DNA from: Spirogloea muscicola
Lineage: Eukaryota > Streptophyta > Zygnematophyceae > Spirogloeales > Spirogloeaceae
NCBI GenBank assembly: GCA_009602725.1
Contig: WELB01000200.1
Location: 56,604 to 67,676 of the forward strand
Reading direction: 5' to 3'
Length of the DNA: 11,073 nucleotides
Below the pieces are notes generated by a model, which was given only the letters and a program-made list of their open reading frames with translations, was not told the origin of the DNA and did no database searches. Below, in pieces: positions 7,083 to 11,073 of this stretch. Position 1 is the stretch's first letter. Every line of letters starts with the position of its first letter. The translations under genes and the position numbers were made by a program.

Positions 7083-7631
7083 CTTTCTTCTGAAAGGTGC
7101 TTCCAGCTCGCTCTCCCCCTCTCCTCTCGTCTCTCCCTCTCGTCTCTCCATGTACAGTACAAGCCCCTGCCTTCGGTTGGAAGAGCTGTAAGCTCCACGC
7201 TTGCTCCAGCATCCCATCCTCGCACTCCCGACCCTCACTCGCTCGCACTTACCAGAGTCCGCTGGCCTGCAGCCTCCACGGAGGCCGCCCTCTGCGCCAA
7301 GCCCCCGTCTGGGGCCACCTGAGCAACGCCTCCTCTCCCGCAGTCCATGCTGCTATGCCAGCATGCCGAGCTGGGCAGCCACTTCCGCATAGCTGCGCGC
7401 TGCCTTCTCCTCCTCGGCAGCCGGCCTCGACTGGGCCCCCACCATCCAGCTGCGGGAGGGCTTGCGCCCAAGGCAGGCACCTCCAAATGCTGCTCTCCAC
7501 ACTCTGACCCACCCCGCGGCTGCCCCCTCTCCCCTCTGCCTCCACGCAACTCGCAGCTCCTGCCCCCGGGCGAGCAGGCTGCCCGCAAGCACCTCTGCCC
7601 GGCAACCCCTGTCCTTCCTTGCCCCGCAGGC
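7083..7631. other. Pyrimidine-rich upstream region of the DNA glycosylase gene
   Basis: The + strand from about 7070 to 7150 is almost all C and T and contains a perfect 13-bp tandem pair CTCTCGTCTCTCC at 7124-7136 and 7137-7149. The rest up to 7631 is GC- and C-rich. Acceptor-like tracts ending in CAG occur at 7343 and 7629, so a 5' UTR intron is possible. In-frame coding back to ATG 7347 exists but reads as low-complexity Pro/Arg/Leu sequence. I see no definite promoter element. Confidence 0.5.
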
Positions 7632-9371
7632 ATGCGTGCGCCCGCAAGACGCCAGCTCTTTACCCTGTCCAGGCCGCCACCTCCAGCCAAGCCTGCTGCC
7701 ATGCCTCCTGTATCCCTGCCGCCCGTCTGCCTGCCAGCAGGCGGCTTCCCAGCGGCCGCTGACTCCGTCGTCACAATCAGTACTGCCGCCCTGTCACTGA
7801 GCACGCCAGAGGCTGCTACTGTGAGGACAGTTTCCAAGACCCGGCGATTGTGCCTCCCTGAAGTCGCCATGGGCACACTCGAAGCACCAGTGGCTCCCAC
7901 TATCACAGTGCTGGTCCCCAAACACAGGCAGCCACGGAGGTCGACCCGTAGGCAAGCGGCAGCTCTTGAGCAAGGTGACACCTTGTCCCGTTCAATCGTG
8001 GCAAGAGAACCCCACAAGCGAGCACCGCAGCAGGTGGAGGCAGGTGCCACCAATCAGCAGGTGGATGCAGTCTCCAGGCCACGGACAGCTTCTGCACGAC
8101 GGAGATCCAAGGCGGCAGCACCTTCCCTTGATGCTTTGGCTGGCAGTGAGCCTCGTGCTGCGGTGCCTGTCACTGCGAAGGTGATTGTGAGCATGTACGG
8201 GGAGGCTGCACTTGCTGCCGCCGTCGAACATCTGCGAGCTGCTGATCCCATTTTGGCAACTGCAATGGCTTCGTGTACATTGCCCAAGCAGAGGTGAATT
8301 TACCAGGCTGGGCTGCTATGGAACCTGCAATGCCTGTGCTTGTCGACCCCCGCATCATTAGGTCAGACGAGAAAGCGGGACGTACTAAACAAAGTGAAGA
8401 GGCTTGCTGGTGCCACCCCAGCTCAGGACGATCATGACTCGTCCACACCAGTCTCAGGTGGTGCCCTCTGACATGAGACTGACAATCAGGGTCTGTGCAC
8501 CCACAGGGAGTTTACAAGCGCTTTCAGGGCACTCTTGCAAAGCATTGTTTTCCAGCAGCTGGCAAGCTCAGCAGCTTCTGCCATACTGAAGCGCGTCATG
8601 GCACTCTGCGGGGTGAGGTTCTGCAGAACATTTCTTTCTCAAATCATTGTAAGGAGATGCTGTCTCGTGCAGCGATCCCTTCAGACCGGAAGGTGGACAT
8701 CATGGTCACTTATCGGTCCTTACAGAGCATATTCTGCTTTTGGAACCTGAGGCAGTGTTCTCGTTGCGCACGATGTGCAGGAGGAGGAAGCAGCCGTCAC
8801 TCCAGAAGCAGTGCAGCAGCTCACAATGCCCGAGATGCGCAAGGCTGGGCTATCAGAGCGCAAAGCCTCCTATCTGCAGGACCTTGCCAGCCACTTTGTG
8901 GATGGGAAGCTCTCGGATGAGACCATCTTGCTCATGGACGACGATGCGTTGATGGAGTCCCTCACAGCCGTCAAGGTACTGTACATTCAAGCGAGTCAAT
9001 GAAGGGGAGAGATACTTTGTGGTGGCTGACTCCTATTGCTATATTGACATTTGATCTTGTACATGACATTGTTGCGGTCCTTGCAGGGCATTGGAGCGTG
9101 GACAGTGCACATGTTCATGATGTTCTCTTTGCACCGGGCCGATGTCTTGCCAGTTGGGGACCTCGCTGTCCGCAAAGCCTTTCAGCGACTCTACTCCCTC
9201 CCTAAGATGCCAGATCCCACTGAGATGGAGACTTTGGCAGAGTGTTGGCGGCCTTACCGATCTGTAGGGGCATTCTATCTCTGGCAGACCGCGGATGTCA
9301 GGTCTCCTACATCCAGTACACCACCTTTATCGGGATCTGCTGCTCCTCAGAATGCGATTTTTGAGTTATGA
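7632..9371 (+). CDS. HhH-GPD DNA-3-methyladenine glycosylase (AlkA/MAG type)
   Basis: A base-excision-repair enzyme of the helix-hairpin-helix GPD family that removes alkylated purines such as 3-methyladenine, here of the plant/algal type. Exons are 7632-8293, 8507-8612, 8781-8975 and 9087-9371 (introns GT-AG, phases 2, 0, 0), giving 415 aa. Residues 1 to about 180 are low-complexity and basic, with NLS-like clusters at 97-107 (KHRQPRRSTRR) and 155-160. The domain starts near AVEHLRAADPILA (197-209), then FRALLQSIVFQQLASSAASA (227-246), MRKAGLSERKASYLQDLA, and LTAVK joined across intron 3 to GIGAWTVHMF, which makes the DNA-binding hairpin. D346 in LPVGDLAVRK is the expected catalytic Asp. WRPYRSVGAFYLW closes the domain. 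The start is uncertain: 7632 follows an acceptor-like CAG, ATG 7701 has a better context, and an upstream exon is possible. The 27-residue tail after LWQ is unusual and could hide one more intron. Confidence 0.93.
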
Positions 9372-9721
9372 GGCTCTGGCTAGATGCACGCTTACCTGTG
9401 TCCATAGTTGATGTCAATGCAGGCTGGCAATGGCTGCCAGAAAGCAGGTTGATGCAGACCTGCTCAGCAGCTGCACTATAGCTCTGCACACCCTTCTTGT
9501 TGACGTTGCAGTTACGCATTTGGTGACAGCTTTAAGCGCAGGGTGCACCAGATATATGCTGTCAAAACGTGATACCCACACAGTACTAAGCAGTCGCAGC
9601 AATGTGTGCACTCTAGATTAGCATCGTCATCCCACAGAGGCTACTGAAGTGTTTAGCATATGCACTGTGTTGACACCAAATAGTAGCATGACCCAAGGGA
9701 GTAGAGGTCAGCAAATGAATA
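9372..9721. other. Intergenic spacer between convergent glycosylase and GNAT genes
   Basis: This holds the 3' flanks of both convergent genes in 350 nt. No TGTAA was found on either strand, so the 3' ends cannot be placed. A small CTGGCA...TGCCAG inverted repeat occurs near 9423-9440. I see no coding exon or RNA gene. Confidence 0.5.
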
Positions 9722-10949
9722 TCATGAGTTGCTCTCCATAGATAGCAATGCACCACGAGTATTCGGTGCAGGGTCCTGAATGAAAGTTTTCGCCATGAGT
9801 ATTCTTCGCCTTAGGAGAAAAAGGAAAGAGATGAAAGAATCAGTCTGAATTGTCACATAGCCTGCACCCCGGTAGAGTGCCTGAGGAGCTCTATCTACTA
9901 TTCTACAGTGCAAGCAGATCTGCTTGTGTCCCAGGAATGTGGTCATTGTTTCGGCTGCCGCCAACATCTGCTTGCCAAGTCCACGTCTGCAATCAACCAG
10001 CATATCCAGGACACTGTAAGAGTGCGTGAGATGCCCCTGGCCCCTGTCTGAGCATGTGCAATGCATCAAGGGCACCCCAACAGGCATCTCCATTATGCAT
10101 TCAAATTGGGCGAGATAAGGAGGAAGTGGTGAAGGAACCTGCGCAACTCGTGGGCAATCGCCATGTTGCAGAGGTAGGTACAATGAGAAGGGGGGTCTAG
10201 AGTCGGGAAAACGGGTCGGGAAGTTGACGAAAAGGAGAGCTCTACTGTGCCAGCTAGCTGGGCTGATGAGGTGCTCCCTCCTCTGTCATCTTGGAGGTAG
10301 CCTAGGGGAGCACGAAGTGGAGGTTCTGGTTGCCCTGGGGGTATCAAGTAACCTACGAGAATCACGCCGTGTGGGACAGCGAGCAAACGAGTCTGCAGGT
10401 ACGACAAGACCTGCAGAGGCCAATGCAACCTGCGTCGGGCACAGCAAAGGCAGCTCACTCGCACTGGACGTGCGAGCCACCAGACTCGCCGAGGGCCTAA
10501 AATCAAAGCATGTCTGTCGGCAGTTTACCACGTGGCCGCCATCATAGATGGAGCCAATCAGGGTACCTGAAGGCGGAGGAGAGGCCGGAAGCTGAAGATG
10601 CCCATGAGGTCTGAGAAGGAGTCCGTCAGGAGGTCCGCTGCCGGCTGCAGGCTGGCCTTCGACATGGGTCGCACCTGCGTGTGCAGAGTGCCGCGAGGAG
10701 TCAGCCCAGGCTGCCATGACGCCCCTGAGACGCCGATGACTCGGCGTGCGCATGCCTCACCGCTGGCCTGCTGAGTGCGCGTGCAGCGCCTGCAGCGCGT
10801 GCAGCGGGGGTGGAGGCGGAGCAGGGGGAGCGGGTGCGAAGGCTGCGGGTTCTGCCGGAGAGGAGGCGGCTGTACCACGAGCAAGCCAGCGGCGCTGCGG
10901 GACCGGTACTCGAAGCTGCGCACGAGCGAGCCGGCCTGTGCGACGCCAT
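9722..10949 (-). CDS. GNAT-family N-acetyltransferase, probably plastid-targeted
   Basis: A GCN5-related N-acetyltransferase that transfers acetyl from acetyl-CoA to an amine, resembling the plant plastid GNAT group. Exons in coding order: 10949-10761, 10674-10567, 10410-10139, 9986-9722. Introns are GT-AG, phases 0, 0 and 2, giving 277 aa. ATG 10949 opens a 63-residue first exon rich in Ser, Ala and Arg with no acidic residue, a classic chloroplast-transit-peptide composition. The domain follows: VRPMSKASLQPAADLL (64-79), VLSYLQTRLL, LAGTVELSFS, YLCNMAIAHELR (178-189), the acetyl-CoA loop RRRGLGK (189-195) spanning intron 3, LHCRIVDRAPQALYRGAGY with Tyr228, then LLRRRILMAK. The first intron (10760-10675) is chosen because its GTGAGG donor and CACGCAG acceptor keep phase and replace a frame that otherwise lacks any ATG. 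The substrate is unknown. Related Arabidopsis plastid GNATs acetylate protein N-termini and lysines; whether this one does is inference. Confidence 0.88.
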
Positions 10950-11073
10950 TGGAGCCGCTGCGCGCGGGCGCGCTGTCCGACTCGGCGCTGCCGCCGGACG
11001 GGGAAGGGGGCCCGTCCTCGTGCGCGGCGGCGGGCGAGGCCGGCCGCCAGGGCTGCCGCGAGCGGCGGTGGGG
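10950..11073. other. Very GC-rich flank upstream of the GNAT gene
   Basis: This would hold the 5' UTR and promoter of the minus-strand GNAT gene. Open frames run through it on both strands, as expected at this GC content. One + strand frame has a balanced composition (for example PLEPLRAGALSDSALPPDG, overlapping the GNAT first exon) and could be the first exon of a divergent gene continuing beyond the window, but there is no motif to support it. Confidence 0.35.

Noticed and set aside
6498-7248. Open frames on both strands through the repeat block
   Set aside because: They are made of CT/GA tracts, the decamer array and the hairpin repeats, and have no protein-like composition.
7347-7631. 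Extension of the glycosylase to ATG 7347
   Set aside because: The added 95 residues are Pro/Leu/Arg filler typical of translated GC-rich non-coding DNA, and an acceptor-like CAG lies at 7627-7629; kept only as an alternative.
7235-8053. 272-residue minus-strand open frame
   Set aside because: It is antisense to the glycosylase first exon, Gly/Arg/Ala-rich and without motif; a GC-driven shadow.
2358-9371. A DNA-repair gene cluster (TFIIH p44 plus alkylation glycosylase)
   Set aside because: The genes lie about 3 kb apart, separated by a retroelement, in different pathways and on opposite strands; chance proximity is the simpler view.
10567-10923. GNAT first exon read continuously from a GTG at 10923
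   Set aside because: The codon is GTG, no in-frame ATG exists up to the window edge, and splicing to ATG 10949 with a GTGAGG donor gives a clean transit-peptide exon.

Overview
The window looks like nuclear DNA of a GC-rich green alga, most likely a chlorophyte and possibly a trebouxiophyte. Three things support this. All four recognisable genes are split by GT-AG introns that fall exactly where protein-family homology requires them, with matching phases. A TGTAA motif, the usual algal polyadenylation signal, follows the first gene. The encoded proteins resemble plant and algal families. The species cannot be named from the sequence alone.

Layout: (1) 1-1579 (+), 5'-partial gene for UDP-N-acetylenolpyruvoylglucosamine reductase (MurB), 4 exons. 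(2) 1580-2357, AT-richer intergenic DNA with a TGTAA signal and a 25-bp direct repeat. (3) 2358-4576 (-), a complete 8-exon gene for the TFIIH subunit p44/Ssl1 (GTF2H2), about 424 aa. (4) 4577-5450, poorly understood sequence; a minus-strand reading frame here could be exons of an unrecognised gene. (5) 5633-6663 (-), the C-terminal part of a non-LTR retrotransposon polyprotein with a Cys/His zinc-binding motif and a restriction-like-endonuclease-like segment, 5'-truncated and frameshifted. (6) 6661-7150, dense repeats: a heptamer array, strong inverted repeats, a 10-bp minisatellite and a tandem pair of about 91-bp units with a conserved hairpin. A related hairpin at 5443-5461 lies on the other side of the retroelement. 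(7) 7632-9371 (+), a 4-exon gene for an HhH-GPD 3-methyladenine DNA glycosylase. (8) 9722-10949 (-), a 4-exon gene for a GNAT acetyltransferase with a transit-peptide-like N-terminus.

The genes do not form an operon or pathway. murB and SSL1 are convergent, as are the glycosylase and GNAT genes. Two products, the TFIIH core subunit and the glycosylase, belong to DNA repair and transcription, but their proximity is probably chance. The points of most biological interest are a spliced eukaryotic murB, which implies a plastid peptidoglycan step or a retained or acquired remnant of one, with Cys at the catalytic Ser position, and the retroelement remnant bracketed by a hairpin repeat family. I did not find a convincing new multi-gene system.
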